NCBI RefSeq assembly: GCF_028554725.1
Contig: NC_071671.1
Coordinates: forward strand, 7,616,001-7,680,000
DNA: 64,000 nucleotides
From: Zeugodacus cucurbitae
Lineage: Eukaryota; Arthropoda; Insecta; Diptera; Tephritidae
Reading direction: 5' to 3'
Numbering within the stretch: the first letter of the stretch is position 1; every line of letters begins with the position of its first letter. Positions 35,270 through 46,789 of the stretch are shown here, one piece after another. The notes beneath the pieces were generated by a model, which was given only the letters and a program-made list of their open reading frames with translations, was not told the origin of the DNA and searched no databases. The translations under genes and the position numbers were made by a program.

Positions 35270-36900
35270 TGCTCCTTTTACATACAAATATGCACCTCGC
35301 TATGTAAAACTATTTCTGAAGTTGCAGCAAAGCCTCGCAAGAATTTCACAAAGCTGCACATAGTACTGCTCGCATAGCGCATGCCTTGCTGTCGATTTGT
35401 GTAGCATGCCAAAAGGGTTGGCACTGTTGTGTCACTGTGGCTGCCACCATCAGAGCCACCGCCACCGCCATCAGCGACGAGCGCTGGCACACAGCTGCCA
35501 CAGCGCGCGATAAATGGCAGCCGAAACATGAATTCTACATAAACAAATACGAGCATGTGAATGCGCTTCTTTTTATTTTTCGATATCACTTTTTATTTGC
35601 AATGCAACGCCAAAACACCACATGCACACTCTCCTCACAACGCGCGAGTGCCAAGCGGAACGCGCGCCTACTCGGACAGGATCAAATGTGTGGAAAAATT
35701 GTCGCACGTGCGATGACCACAAATAGAACATGTAAAACAGTGGTAAAAATTAAAATACAAATAAAAGCATGAGCAACAACAACAACAACACCAGTAGTGT
35801 GGGGTAACAGCCCCTCCTCTTCCGCGCATGCTTATGCTCCTACAGTCCACCACAAAATAACAATGCATTCGTATAGTCAAAGCGTAAGCGTAAAGGATGC
35901 CGCCAAAAGGTGTTAAATTGAATTTACGAAGGATTGCAGCGGCTTGTCGCAGTTTGTCTGCCAAAGGTTGTTGGCAAAAGGCGGTCTGACTGCCAGCTTC
36001 CCTGCTACTTGTGTGTAAATCTGCGTAGTTTTCCAACAGAAGTGCCAATGCGGCTGCAATACAACGACAACAACAATAAAAACAACAATCACACTTGCAT
36101 ACAAACAACAGCAACAATAACAGCCTACAATAGTTGCAACAACGAGCTTCACACGTCGGCATTACCGACAATTGTCTGCTCAGCTCGTTTGTTCCGGGAG
36201 GAAGACACAGCTGTCTGTTTGTAAGCGCATGTTGTTGTTTCTGCTGTGTTTGCTGGTGTTATTGTTTTTGCTGTGATTTCCCTGGTTGTTATTGTTGCTG
36301 CTGCTGCTACCTGGCGCAGTTTGATTGCGATTACGATGGCGTTCGATGCGGCCGCCAGATCGGTTTGACTCAAGCTCAAGCAGCGCTTACATCCGCGCGC
36401 TGATCGTCGCTTTCCGATAAAGCCCAAACATTGTGTCGCAAACACAAATAATCGCGTTCTAACAAATGATTTGGTCTCGACGGAGCAAACAAACGTAAAG
36501 CGTAAACGTAGATTTTTACTCGAATGTTAAATGTATAACACGCGTGTTGTTGTTGTTGTTGTTGCGCGCACGGACGGTGAGGCGTGCGGTCGCACTGTCG
36601 GTTGATCAGTTCGTCGGTCGTCGCTTCGTTTAGGCGTTCACTGCAATTGTAAGTGGCCGCAATGCGACAACGAGCCAATGCGGAGCCGCGCGCAGCATTG
36701 TAGACTCTTCCAATAGCTGCTCTTCACCCTTCGTTGCTGTTCTTCTTCGCTGTGCCACTACTTTGTAATTTCCTTGTACTTGCTGCTGCTACTTAAGCAG
36801 CTCGTTCAAACGCTACTCGCCGTTAGCGTTGCTTATTAAATGCAAGAAAATATATCTTTGTATGAGCATCCCACTGAGTATGCGCGCCTTTCGCGCCTGT
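35270..36900. other. CpG-rich block in blistered intron 1
   Basis: This follows the AT desert abruptly and has GCGCGC words, CAA/TTG runs (35774, 36071, 36547) and many short, mutually overlapping open frames. An initiator-like TGATCAGTTCG is at 36604 and a strong donor string GTAAGT at 36649. It could be an enhancer, an internal promoter or simply less-eroded intron. I see no protein I recognise. Confidence 0.4.
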
Positions 36901-37059
36901 GCGGCCGGTGCGTGCATTCGTAAGCCGCTGCTTACACGTAGGACAGAAGCTGCTTCTGGCTCACCATAATATAGGCCTGTCAAGATTTTGCAATGGAAAT
37001 TCAATGTGACGCATGCTTAACTAACAATATATATACAAACCTTTTCTTTGCCATCAACA

Positions 37060-37363
37060 TGTGTTCAAAAAATAACGGGAATTTTCGTTAAAAAAAAAAA
37101 AAATTTTATAATGTTGTCTTCAAAATAGTCCTCATTCGATATTATGCATTTAGGGCAGCACTTTTTCCAATCGTCGAAGCGCTTCTCAAACTCGAGTTTT
37201 GGGATGGCCTTTGGAAACCGTAAAACTCAAACCTTATAGACCGCTATATAAAAATAAAATAAATTAAGCAGTACTTCGGGGATACATGACCAATATAATA
37301 AAATAAAAAAAAAAATTTACAGTTAAACTTTTGTACGAAAATTCCCGTTATTTTTTGAACACA
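37060..37363 (-). mobile_element. TIR element (deleted mariner-like MITE), 304 bp
   Basis: A perfect 29-bp inverted repeat bounds it (37060-37088 and 37335-37363; left end begins TGTGTTCAAAAAATAACGGG). The minus strand of the interior encodes KLEFEKRFDDWKKCCPKCI and SNEDYFED, matching the C-terminal end of a mariner-like transposase. It is thus an internally deleted copy. A related copy is at 56.69-56.91 kb on the other strand. A clean TA duplication is not visible. Confidence 0.85.
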
Positions 37364-37952
37364 CCTAGTAGAACTGTTCTCAAGCGTGATCGTATTTGTA
37401 ATTTAAATACATATGTACACTAGCTTGTATCGGAATATAAATCTACCATGCGTCTAACGATTTAACATTGATTGTTGGTTGCCTGGGAATATTTAGATTG
37501 CCATACAAATATATTTTTACTTCTTGCCTTCTACTTGCCATCGAGCTTTGTTTGCTCTTGCTAAAATTATCATTTGTGTTGTAGTGTAGTGTTATTTTTA
37601 AGTTGTTTGTGGTTCTTGTTGTTGCATTTTATTGCTTAACTAGCTTACTTACTAGCTAATCGTACCAATTATCATTCTGCATGCATACCTACTCCGGCGC
37701 AGTTCATAAATAAGCCAAGCGCTTAAGTGACAGATCGGTACAAATATTTTCAGTGTTTGTTAGACATCAGCGCGTTTGACAGTAAGCAGTAAATATGTTG
37801 GTTTATTATGTTAAATTATGTTGTTAATTGCTTCCACAGTTGTCATATGGTATATATTTTATTTTTGGTTTTCAATTGTTAATGAGTTTTGAAAATGTTG
37901 AGTCATTTTATTTTGACCCACTCATATTTTTCCCCAATCCCTTCCTCTTTAT

Positions 37953-38085
37953 TGTTGTTGTTGTTGTAGCGGCATAAAATATTTCCCAAATAATTTGGTG
38001 GAATATTGCCGTTTTTACACTCCTTGGCCATATAAAAATGCGAGTCCGTTCCTGTTACATAGAATCGACTGTCGTGGGAACGATT
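37953..38085 (+). repeat. Short dispersed repeat, candidate SINE or MITE
   Basis: It begins with a TTG run and TAGCGGCATAAA and ends TTACATAGAATCGACTGTCG, then TGGGAACG. A related 3' part is at 38531-38570, diverged pieces are at 5191-5213 and 58013-58035, and the reverse complement forms the array at 25.7-26.2 kb. Class unknown; no tRNA-like head was recognised. Confidence 0.45.
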
Positions 38086-38520
38086 ATGAACAATATATTT
38101 GCTTCTTCTGAGTAATTCATAGACATTCTCATTACGATGTTTTGTAAAATTGCACTTTAAATAGGCTTTCTGTGATTTATATTGACTATAGCCTCACCTA
38201 TCGTGAAACCAAGTATAAAGTATAAATCTAGTTATTTAATCAAAATAAACAGTAATATGATCTCTAGAAATATTTCAGCATCAGCGCCATCTACCGATTT
38301 AATTTTTAGACTATTATTTGAAATCCTTCTAAGTAATAACCACATATTTAAGCCATATCCAGTAATAACTATCGTAGCAATAGATGCTTATCTCGAACAT
38401 TAACGGAACTATTTTCATAATTTACATGAAGAGGCGTCATAGTGACCCTTAGAATCTCTGTTACCATGAAGAATATGATGATTTAGTTAGATCGTCGAAA
38501 GGGCAGCCCTTGAACGGATA

Positions 38521-38572
38521 AAATCCGGGTCAACTCCGGTAGCGTAGAACCGGCTGCATTGGGAGTTGTTGA
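38521..38572 (+). repeat. Second copy of the short dispersed repeat (3' part)
   Basis: AACTCCGGTAGCGTAGAACC then GGCTGCATTGGGAGT aligns with the GTTCCTGTTACATAGAATCG part at 38048-38067, 0.5 kb upstream in the same intron. Confidence 0.45.
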
Positions 38573-38865
38573 TTTAGTCTTTTCGTAGTCGGTAGTTTCT
38601 TCAGCTTACGTAAAAGCTTAACAGTTTACCGGCTACCAGATAAACTATTATTGAATTCTGAAGCTTTGGTACTTAAAAAATGTTTTTGAATATATTCAAT
38701 CTTCAAGCTCAAGAAATTTATATATCTAGTTACTTACTTAATATATTAATCCGATTACTTTAAGTATCGTTAATAGCGAGAGACTCTCTTATAGATTTTT
38801 ATTAAGTTAAGTTTTATAACTACTATAATTTCCATAAATTAACACCTTCTTCCCTTTATTTCCAG

Positions 38866-39354
38866 GCATACGAATTGTCCACACTAACCGGCACTCAAGT
38901 AATGCTGCTGGTCGCCTCAGAGACCGGACACGTCTATACGTTCGCCACCCGCAAATTACAACCAATGATCACATCCGAGGCTGGTAAACAACTCATACAA
39001 ACATGTCTCAATTCACCGGATCCGCCCAGTGTGGGTGGCGGTGATCAACGCATGTCAGCGACTGGCTTCGAAGAGACCGAGCTGAGCTATAACATAGCGG
39101 ACGAGGACTCAAAAGTAAGACAATTAATTTACGGTCATCATGGTCACGCCCATCTCAGTCATCCGCAAGCGCCTGCATCACATTACGGACTCGAGCAGAG
39201 TATAATGCAATCGCCATATAGCGGTGGACAGCCATCGCCACTTTCGCATGCGCAAGCGTATGCAACACATGGTGGACATGCGCATCATACGCACGTGCCA
39301 CATGTGCCACATTCGACACACTCGCATATGTCGCATACGCATGCGCAGCGATAG
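38866..39354 (+). CDS. bs: blistered (serum response factor), coding exon 2 (MADS/SAM half and His-rich tail)
   Basis: This exon completes the SRF protein, residues 216-377. A pyrimidine-rich tract ending TTTCCAG precedes the first codon, GCA (38866). The first residues, AYELSTLTGTQVMLLVASE, continue the MADS box from exon 1. The dimerisation half follows (GHVYTFATRKLQPM), then the SRF-type SAM extension (LIQTCLNSPDPP, FEETELSYNI). The rest is low complexity and rich in histidine (HHGHAHLSH, then HAHHTHVPHVPH and similar) and ends at TAG 39352-39354. Drosophila SRF is about 450 residues from memory, so this 377-residue form is shorter, mostly in the unconserved parts. A donor-like AAA|GTAAGA sits in frame at 39115, just after the conserved core, so other isoforms with a different tail are possible. 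The core assignment is secure; the C-terminus used in vivo is less so. Confidence 0.93.
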   Translation, partial: AYELSTLTGTQVMLLVASETGHVYTFATRKLQPMITSEAGKQLIQTCLNSPDPPSVGGGDQRMSATGFEETELSYNIADEDSKVRQLIYGHHGHAHLSHPQAPASHYGLEQSIMQSPYSGGQPSPLSHAQAYATHGGHAHHTHVPHVPHSTHSHMSHTHAQR

Positions 39355-41160
39355 GTGTCTATGTGTGTGTGTGTGTGTGTGGGTGCCAGGCCTACAAATG
39401 TTGGCCATGACGAGGCCTACGTTAAGCGTTAGAATAGCAAAATGTAAAAGCGAAAGTGTACGGAGCTTTTCGGCGAACTTTCATGCTTTCGTGTAAGCTT
39501 TCACTACAGCTTTCTTGTGTGCGCAAAAGCGTTAGTACTCGCTACTGCAGCTTAACGTTAGTTTATTCATATTTGAGGGAAATTAAGAAAAAAAATATGG
39601 TGTCAGCTGTCAACTGTCAGCTGTCATATCATATGTTTATTAGTTAACTACTCGACTTTTTCACTTTTTTCAACGCGTGTACTTAAATAATTAACTAATT
39701 AGTGCAAAATACAAACATTCCAAACTACCGTTATTGTGGTTTACAAATAGTAACTCATACTATACGTAAGCTTTCTTAACTCCAATTCTGCTTAGTTGTA
39801 TGTAACGAACATAAACGAATATGATCAATGATCTCGCCTTTAATTAGAACATAAATGCTCAGTAATTTAATATGCTATGAACTATAAAGCGATATAGAAT
39901 ACATATATTAAAAGAAAATACAAAAATACAAAAAAAAAAAACAAAAACAAATACAAAAATTAAATTAAAACGTACGAAAATACGAAACTAGTCATTTATG
40001 ATGAGTTGACACGATTCTAAAAAAGGTAATAAGACAAAATCCAACACAGAAACCACAAACATACATACATACGTACAGACCCGAATAGCGTTAGCTACTC
40101 TCTCGTACATACTACCTACCCACTCGTACATACATACCTATTTACAATGATTCTGATTGTAATCTCAAGTAAGTTGAACTGTGCCATATTTTCGCTTCAA
40201 TTTCACGCAATTGAAAACAAAAACAAAAACAAATAGAAACTAAAGACATGTTTTTAGCACGTACTGCAGCAATGAAGTGTAGCGCGCTTTTAGGCGCACA
40301 CACCTTGTGTCGTCTCACTTCGGCTACACTTCGTGCAATGACAACAACGTGCATTCCAGTGCCATAAATTGGAGCTTATACTGTGTACCCACTCTAGAGC
40401 ACAATAGCATAGCAACAAATAGTTGTTATTGTAGTAAAATGTCAAAAAAATGAAGGTGAAAAGAGCGCGCAAAGAGAGCAACTAGTGAATTTTTTTTTTA
40501 ATTATTTAAAAAAATAAAATAAAATCTTAAACTGAATTCAGTGCCATTTTTGAACCAACTCGAAGGCTTTACGTTTTCAACGGCTATTTTGCGGGAAATA
40601 AAAAATTAAAAAGTAGAAAACAACAAAAGTGAAAATGAAAAATAAAAAATTATAAAAAAATATTTTTTTAAATATTTTTTTTTTTGAAAATAAAAATATT
40701 TTTTTTTAAATAATTTTTTTTTTGCGTCGAATTTGTGCAATAAATGTTTTACATATTTAATTACCAATTACATACATAAATGAAACGATATAGTTATATA
40801 AACATACATACAAACATATATTTATATAATAGAGAACATATAATAATAAACTGCTGCAGAGTCTATGTAGTGGTAGCGCATGGCGGATATCTGAGATTGA
40901 GCGTGATCAGTTGTATAATGTGTTTGTTGTTTTCATATACATACATACATACATGTAGTATATTAAATATGTAAGTAGTAAGTGTTTAGTTGTTGTAAGC
41001 ATATATACATATACATATATACGTAAAAGAAATTATTAGACACAGTTGCTTATTATTGTTATTAATTTAATGTAGATTTGCAAAATCAAAAAGACAAAAA
41101 GACAGCATTTGAATGCAATAAATGCGTGCGTGTAGTGGTTAAAGAGTTTATGGTGTGGTG
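39355..41160 (+). other. bs: Probable blistered 3' UTR
   Basis: The sequence after TAG 39352-39354 has no coding signal. It begins with a TG run at 39362-39380, then AT-rich sequence with CATA runs near 40060 and 40939. Several AATAAA motifs occur; the one at 41117 has the best context. The 3' end of the transcript is inferred. Confidence 0.4.
41117..41160 (+). terminator. Candidate polyadenylation signal for blistered
   Basis: AATAAA at 41117-41122 is followed directly by a GT-rich stretch (TGCGTGCGTGTAGTGG and on to TGGTGTGGTG by 41160), the usual layout of signal plus downstream element. Other AATAAA motifs, such as 40739, lack the GT-rich follow-up. The 2 kb beyond is an AT desert. Confidence 0.4.
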
Positions 41161-43330
41161 AGAAAAAATTAAAAAAAAAAAATAATAAATATAAAAATAT
41201 AATAAATATTAAAAAAAATAATAAATATTACAAAAAAAAAATTAAATTAAAAAAATATTTTTGACTGAAAAAAAATTTACGTGAAAAAAATTCTAAAACC
41301 AATTTCTAAATATTAAAAAAAAAATTAAAAATTTATTAAAAAACGCTTTCGATGCATGTTTATAATAAATATTTATTTAAAAAAATTGGATTAAAAAAAA
41401 AGATTATTATATAAAAAAATTTATTTGAAAATAATAATCATAGAATAAAATTCTAATACTAATTATCAAATATTTTCTTTCTAAATTTTTTTTTTCTTAG
41501 AATAATTAATTTTTGTTATTTAATAAAAAATTTGCTAGAAAAATAAAACTAATGACCAAAAATTTTCTTTAAAATTTTTTTTCTATAAAAAATTTATTTT
41601 TTTATTCCTAAAACTAATTACCAAAAAATGCATTTCATATTTTTTTCTATAAACAATTTATTTATTTTTTATTTAAAAAGAATAAAATTTAAAACTAATT
41701 ACCAAAAATTTTCTTTCTAATTTTTTTCTATAAATAATTAATTTTTTTATTTCTAAAACTAATTACCAAAAATTTCTTTCCATAAATAATTTATTTATTT
41801 TTATTTAAATAGAATAAAATTCTAAAATAATAACCAAATATTTTCTACAAGATTTGTGAAATAAGTTAAAAAAATTAAATTTCTTATCGAAATTAAAAAA
41901 AAAATAAAATTATTAATATTTTAATTTTGAATATTTATTTAAAAATTTAGTTTAGAGGAAACATAAACTTTTTATGAAGAAACCTGGTATTAACAAAAGA
42001 TTTTTAAATTATTTTTTTTTATTAAAAACTGAAATAAAATTAATATTTATTCAAAATTATTGATCTAAATAAAAATTATAAAATTTGTAATCTAAAAAAA
42101 TAAATGATTATATAAATAATATTATAAATTTTATTCTATTTTTATTTCTAATTTTATTATATAAATTTTTTTTTAATTATATAAATAACTTTTTAATAAA
42201 AAAAATATTTTTAATGCAAATAAATTATTAAAAAATTAAAATTAAAATTCTAAAAAAATACAGTACTAAAATTATATTTTTTTCTAATATAATAAAATAA
42301 AATAAAATAATTAACAGGAATACTTATGCTCAAGTTAAAATATAATAATTTAACCACAAATCTTAAAATTAATACTTTTTATGCACATTTTAATTAAATT
42401 AAATATAAAAAATTACCTAAACCAAAAATTTTAATTAACTAAATTTAAAAATTATTAAACCAAAAATTGTAACATGAATTTTTAATTTATATTTTATATT
42501 TTATTTTTTTAATTTCTAAAATTCCTTTATTTTTATAATTTCGACAAAAAAAAATTAATAGAAATTAAAAACAAAAAAAATTATAAATTTTATAAATTTT
42601 TTTTAAAACAATTTTTGGATAAAAACTTTTTCTGACTAAAATTAAAAAAAAAAAAATAAAATAAATAAATAAAAATAATTAATATATTTTTATTATTAAT
42701 AATTAATATATTTTTATTTAATTTTTATAATCTATAATTTCATTTTTATAATTTTGACAAAAAAAAAATAACTTGAAATTAAATTTATAATTTTTTTTAG
42801 GTTAAAAATTTTTTCTGACTAAAATTAAAAAAAATAAATAAAATAAAAAACAATGAAAATTTTTTTTTCTATTAAATTTTGGAATCATTTTTTTCCAACG
42901 CCACCAATCATATTTTAAATGAATTATAAACTCTTCAACCATTACACGCTATATATAATTTTCTAGTATTTTTAATTTTTATGCTTAGCACGTTTGATGT
43001 AGAAATTTTTAGTTTTATTTATCATTTAGTTAGTTTTTTATATATTTACAAAGCAAAAAAAAAACATATAATATATACATGCTATTATTTATTTCTGTCG
43101 AACAGAAATTAAAAAAAAAAACGTAGCAAAAATACAAACTTTATTTGTATTGTATTTTAAGCTTAGCAAATGCACTATGAAATTAAACAATCGGCTCCCA
43201 AAATATTTCTTATATAATATATTATATTATAATATAAACAAACAACACTGAAAATCAGAGATCAAATAACCGCTGTAATTATTAAACAACAACAAAACAA
43301 AAAAAAAAAAATAATAAATACAAAACTATT
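41161..43330. repeat. AT desert downstream of blistered
   Basis: Almost entirely A and T for over 2 kb. Loosely repeated words include CTAAAACTAATTACCAAAA and TTTTTTTCTATAAA (several times between 41560 and 41830) and TTTTTCTGACTAAAATTAAA (42630 and 42810). No gene. Confidence 0.8.
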
Positions 43331-45050
43331 GTAATTTTAGTGAATTTTGTAATGATTACAAAGATAACTGTTTGCTTTATTTATTTTTTTGAAAAAGTGT
43401 GTTTTGAAGATATATAAATTAATCTCTATAATTAGTTTGAAAAAATATGCTTCCTCACTCTAATTTTTTTATATGCAGAACAAAAAACTTGTTTAAGAAA
43501 ATCTGTAGATTTCATTATCTCAATTGAAATTAGTTGATGTTTCTTCACGTTTTTTCATAATTGTTGATATTTCTAATGAATGTTCGTAGAGAGTTTTGGA
43601 TCCTTTCTCCAAAAGCTCTTTTTTGAGCAAGCAATATAACTGTTGTAATGCTCGTAAGCTTTTAGGGATTTGGTGTTTTCTGTTTCTGTTTTTATTGCCA
43701 TTCAGTGTTTCTCAAATTATCTGCTTCAAAAAGAGACCGATTTGGAATTAGTTGTTTGCATCAAATCCGTCCGATTTTGGAGTTCCATATACATATTTCC
43801 CAAGAAGAATCGTGTTGTAGATTCATATATTTTATTCAATAGAGTCAAAATTTTGAAGCAATTCTTATGGAAACTACCCTACCATATTCGAGACACCATT
43901 GAACTTCCTTCTCAGTAGTTTTGTAAATTTTATTAGATGTAGTCTTAATAAATATTCAACTATTGTAGGCCTTCTGCTGTGGTTGATCTTGAAAACATGG
44001 TAAGAATAACCTCACTTTGGAAAAAATGTACAACTTAGGTTCTCAAGTCCCGGCTTTTTAGCTATATCTTATTTGGATTTAGGAGCAATTTTTTATAGAT
44101 TTTTTCACAATTCTTTGCATTTAACTTCGGGAAGTTTTAGCGATGGATCAATTCTCTAAAATTCTTTTCGTTATTTCTCATAACTAGTGCTGTTTCAAAA
44201 GTAGATCACATTCTCTATAGTATGTAAATTCGTACTCTAAATTAATGTTGTTTCAAAGATAATTTTACAGAGGTTTGGAACAACAGTATTGTCTCAGAAA
44301 GTCGACTTACCTGTTTCGTTATTTGGAACACCTGAAAATTGCCGTAATTATTGTCATTATTTTCCGATTTTTGAATATATCTTGTGCCATTTTGTTGCCT
44401 GCAGCATAGTAGATTCTCTGGCTATCTCTGTAGTTCTTGAATCATTCGTTTTTAACCTCACTTTTTGGTAACAAAAATAATGAATTACTAAAGTTCTCAA
44501 GATCCCATTTCAGGACTATAGAAATTGACTAGTTTCGGAACACTTCCACTTTTTAAAAGTGATCATATAATATATCTGAATAAAATATGATAACTACAAA
44601 AACAACTTACTATAGGAACTCTATACTTAACAGCGCTGCCTGCCAACAAAAGTTGATTTTATACTATACTGTTAGTCGATTCATTCATCATATGGCAGTA
44701 GCTTTGACTTGATTACTCATACATACGTGTTATATGCGCTGGCGTAAGCAGTACACGTATATATTTTGAATTTTTTTCATATATTTTTCAAGTCAATATG
44801 CGTATTAAAATGCATATTGCGTTGTCGCTTCCGCTGCCCGTAAAATTATCGCTATTGAGCCTACACAAATTACAACAAAAATAAATACGAGTATATAATA
44901 TTCATATTTATTTATTTGAATTTAAAAAAATTACGATTTTAACAGCTTAAGTAGAAAATGCAGCTTCATAGTGATTCCGCTTGCCAGTGATTTGATTTAT
45001 TCTGAGAAAATTTTTTAATAGTTATAGCGAAATTTATAGGATATTCTACT
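43331..45050. other. No gene recognised
   Basis: Ordinary AT-rich intergenic DNA with scattered short open frames and no recognisable product or repeat. Confidence 0.5.
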
Positions 45051-46300
45051 TTTTTTAACGCGTCACACTTCATTGCTCGCACACTGAGCTTTTCCGCACT
45101 CTCGCCACATGCTGATCAGTGATCACAAACATATTGATATACACGAGATCGCCATACGAATAATGTCAATGTCAGTGGCAGCAGCAGCAGCGGCAGTGTT
45201 GTGTTGTGACATTAAAGCGTGGGACACAATGACGTGTGCCACATGCCGCCCAAAAGTTTGCATGCTACTTACCACACAGTTACGCGAGAGCGCGCGCACA
45301 ATCAAACATATGTTTGGACTGGTACATACAGTTGGTTTCAAGTTGTAGGCAGCTGAGCGCATGCGCGCAAAACGACTTTGCCGATAGCGTGAAGTAGATT
45401 ACAAAAATAAAATCATAAAAAATATTCAAAAACCAGCGCAAGGCATGCGGCGCGCTGGCTAAAACTAAAAGCGCGCTCTAAATTTTCCACTTTTCAAAGC
45501 TTGTTAAGCGTAATCGCCGCGCTTGTTTAGCGGTCAGTTGTTTGTGCGCGCGCGCGTTATTATTTGTATACAATTTTGTTTTTCCTATGCAAAGTGGCGG
45601 CGGCGTTGTCCGCGCGCCGTCCGCGCTGTGCGATCTTCATTATGATCAACTGATCATCAAGTATAGCGCGCACTCATTATCAGCACTACCTACCTTTTCC
45701 GCGCGCGCTAGCGCTCAGCTGCTGCGCCGCGGTGTAAACAATAGTTGTGTGTATAAATAAAAAATAAACCAATATTTTTTTTTTGCTTTAATTTTATTAA
45801 TTTTTTATTGTATGCATATATTTATATAAAAGCGACAGCGCGCGCTTGCCGCTTGCCGCTTGCCGCTTTGGTAGACCAAATTTGGTCGGCGTTGTGCGCT
45901 GTAGATAATTTCTGCTTAGTAAATGCATAGCTACATAGTTGGTTCAAGCGCGCTTTCGTATGAATGAAGTGTATCGCGTGAGTGGTGAGCGTTTTCAATT
46001 TGTCAATGAGTTGGTAAGCGCTCGTGTCAATGAATATCCGCTATATACACACAAACACACACGCGCGCGTGCACTTCTGTGTGTGGGCTCACATTTATTC
46101 ACATTTTAGCGTGTGTGTGTGTGTGTTGGTGAATGGGTTAGTGTTGCCAATGATGCCGCCAACTCGCTGCACAGCTCGCTGTCAAGGTTAAACGCTGAAC
46201 CGCGCGCGCACACCGGTACGCGATTTCTGGTAGTGGGTTGCGCGTTTGCTTTTTATAATATTTATTTTTTTATTTATAAATATATATTTTTTTAATAAAA
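45051..46300. other. CpG-rich block downstream of blistered
   Basis: GCGCGC words are dense here. There is a threefold CTTGCCG repeat at about 45847-45868, TG and CA runs (46050-46125), short overlapping open frames and a perfect CArG box. It may be regulatory. No product is recognised. Confidence 0.4.
45876..45885 (+). promoter_or_regulatory. Perfect palindromic CArG box downstream of blistered
   Basis: CCAAATTTGG is an exact and palindromic match to CC(A/T)6GG. It lies in a CpG-richer block 6.5 kb beyond the bs stop codon, right after a threefold CTTGCCG repeat. A second perfect box follows 0.67 kb later. Confidence 0.28.
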
Positions 46301-46547
46301 TACAAATATATATTGCTTTTAATTGTTATACTTAATTTCTGTGTGTTTTTTTTTCGTTTCTTGCCGCTCATTTGCCTCCCTTTAGCATCCACTTACAAGC
46401 GCGCGCTTGTTTCCATTTGTTGACTTTTTCTTTGCGCGGGTGTGCAATTACATATTCATTTTGATTTTTTTCTTCTTCTGTGTGTTTGCTGTTTTACACG
46501 TTTGTTGCTGTGTGTGTGTGTGTGTTTCTGCGCTCTTACCGTGACTA

Positions 46548-46557
46548 CCATATATGG
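46548..46557 (+). promoter_or_regulatory. Perfect palindromic CArG box downstream of blistered
   Basis: CCATATATGG is one of the strongest canonical SRF sites in form. It lies 7.2 kb beyond the bs stop codon and is the second perfect box within 700 bases. No functional evidence is available from sequence. Confidence 0.28.
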
Positions 46558-46789
46558 TTTGGTTCTTTCATGATTTTTTCGGCTGCCGCATGGCGTCTCA
46601 TTAATATATTAATAGACGTCGTCAACTTAGCATTTCCAAGCGGTCGAACAATGGTTTTTAGCTACATACATTCAATATTTAGCGACAATCGACATACCAT
46701 ACTCGTACATATAAACTACTCTACTGGTATATGCACTTGCATAGTGACTCTAATTTACTTGTTGAAAAAAATTTATAAATCTTGACTGA

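Larger units (their letters stand above)
30403..38865 (+). other. bs: blistered intron 1 (8,463 bp)
   Basis: This intron is bounded by GTGAGT at 30403 and a pyrimidine-rich acceptor ending TTTCCAG at 38865, and it splits the MADS box in phase 0. It holds ordinary AT-rich DNA (30.4-31.6 kb), a pogo-like MITE (31.64-32.11 kb), a CA run (32.85 kb), an AT desert (33.5-35.25 kb), a CpG-rich block (35.3-36.9 kb), a TIR element (37.06-37.36 kb) and two copies of a dispersed short repeat (about 38.05 and 38.55 kb). I see no convincing coding exon inside it on either strand. Confidence 0.9.

Noticed and set aside
35668..36678. Several ORFs of 90-167 codons in the CpG-rich part of the bs intron
   Set aside because: They overlap on both strands with Cys/Leu or Gln runs from trinucleotide repeats; no recognisable protein or splice structure.
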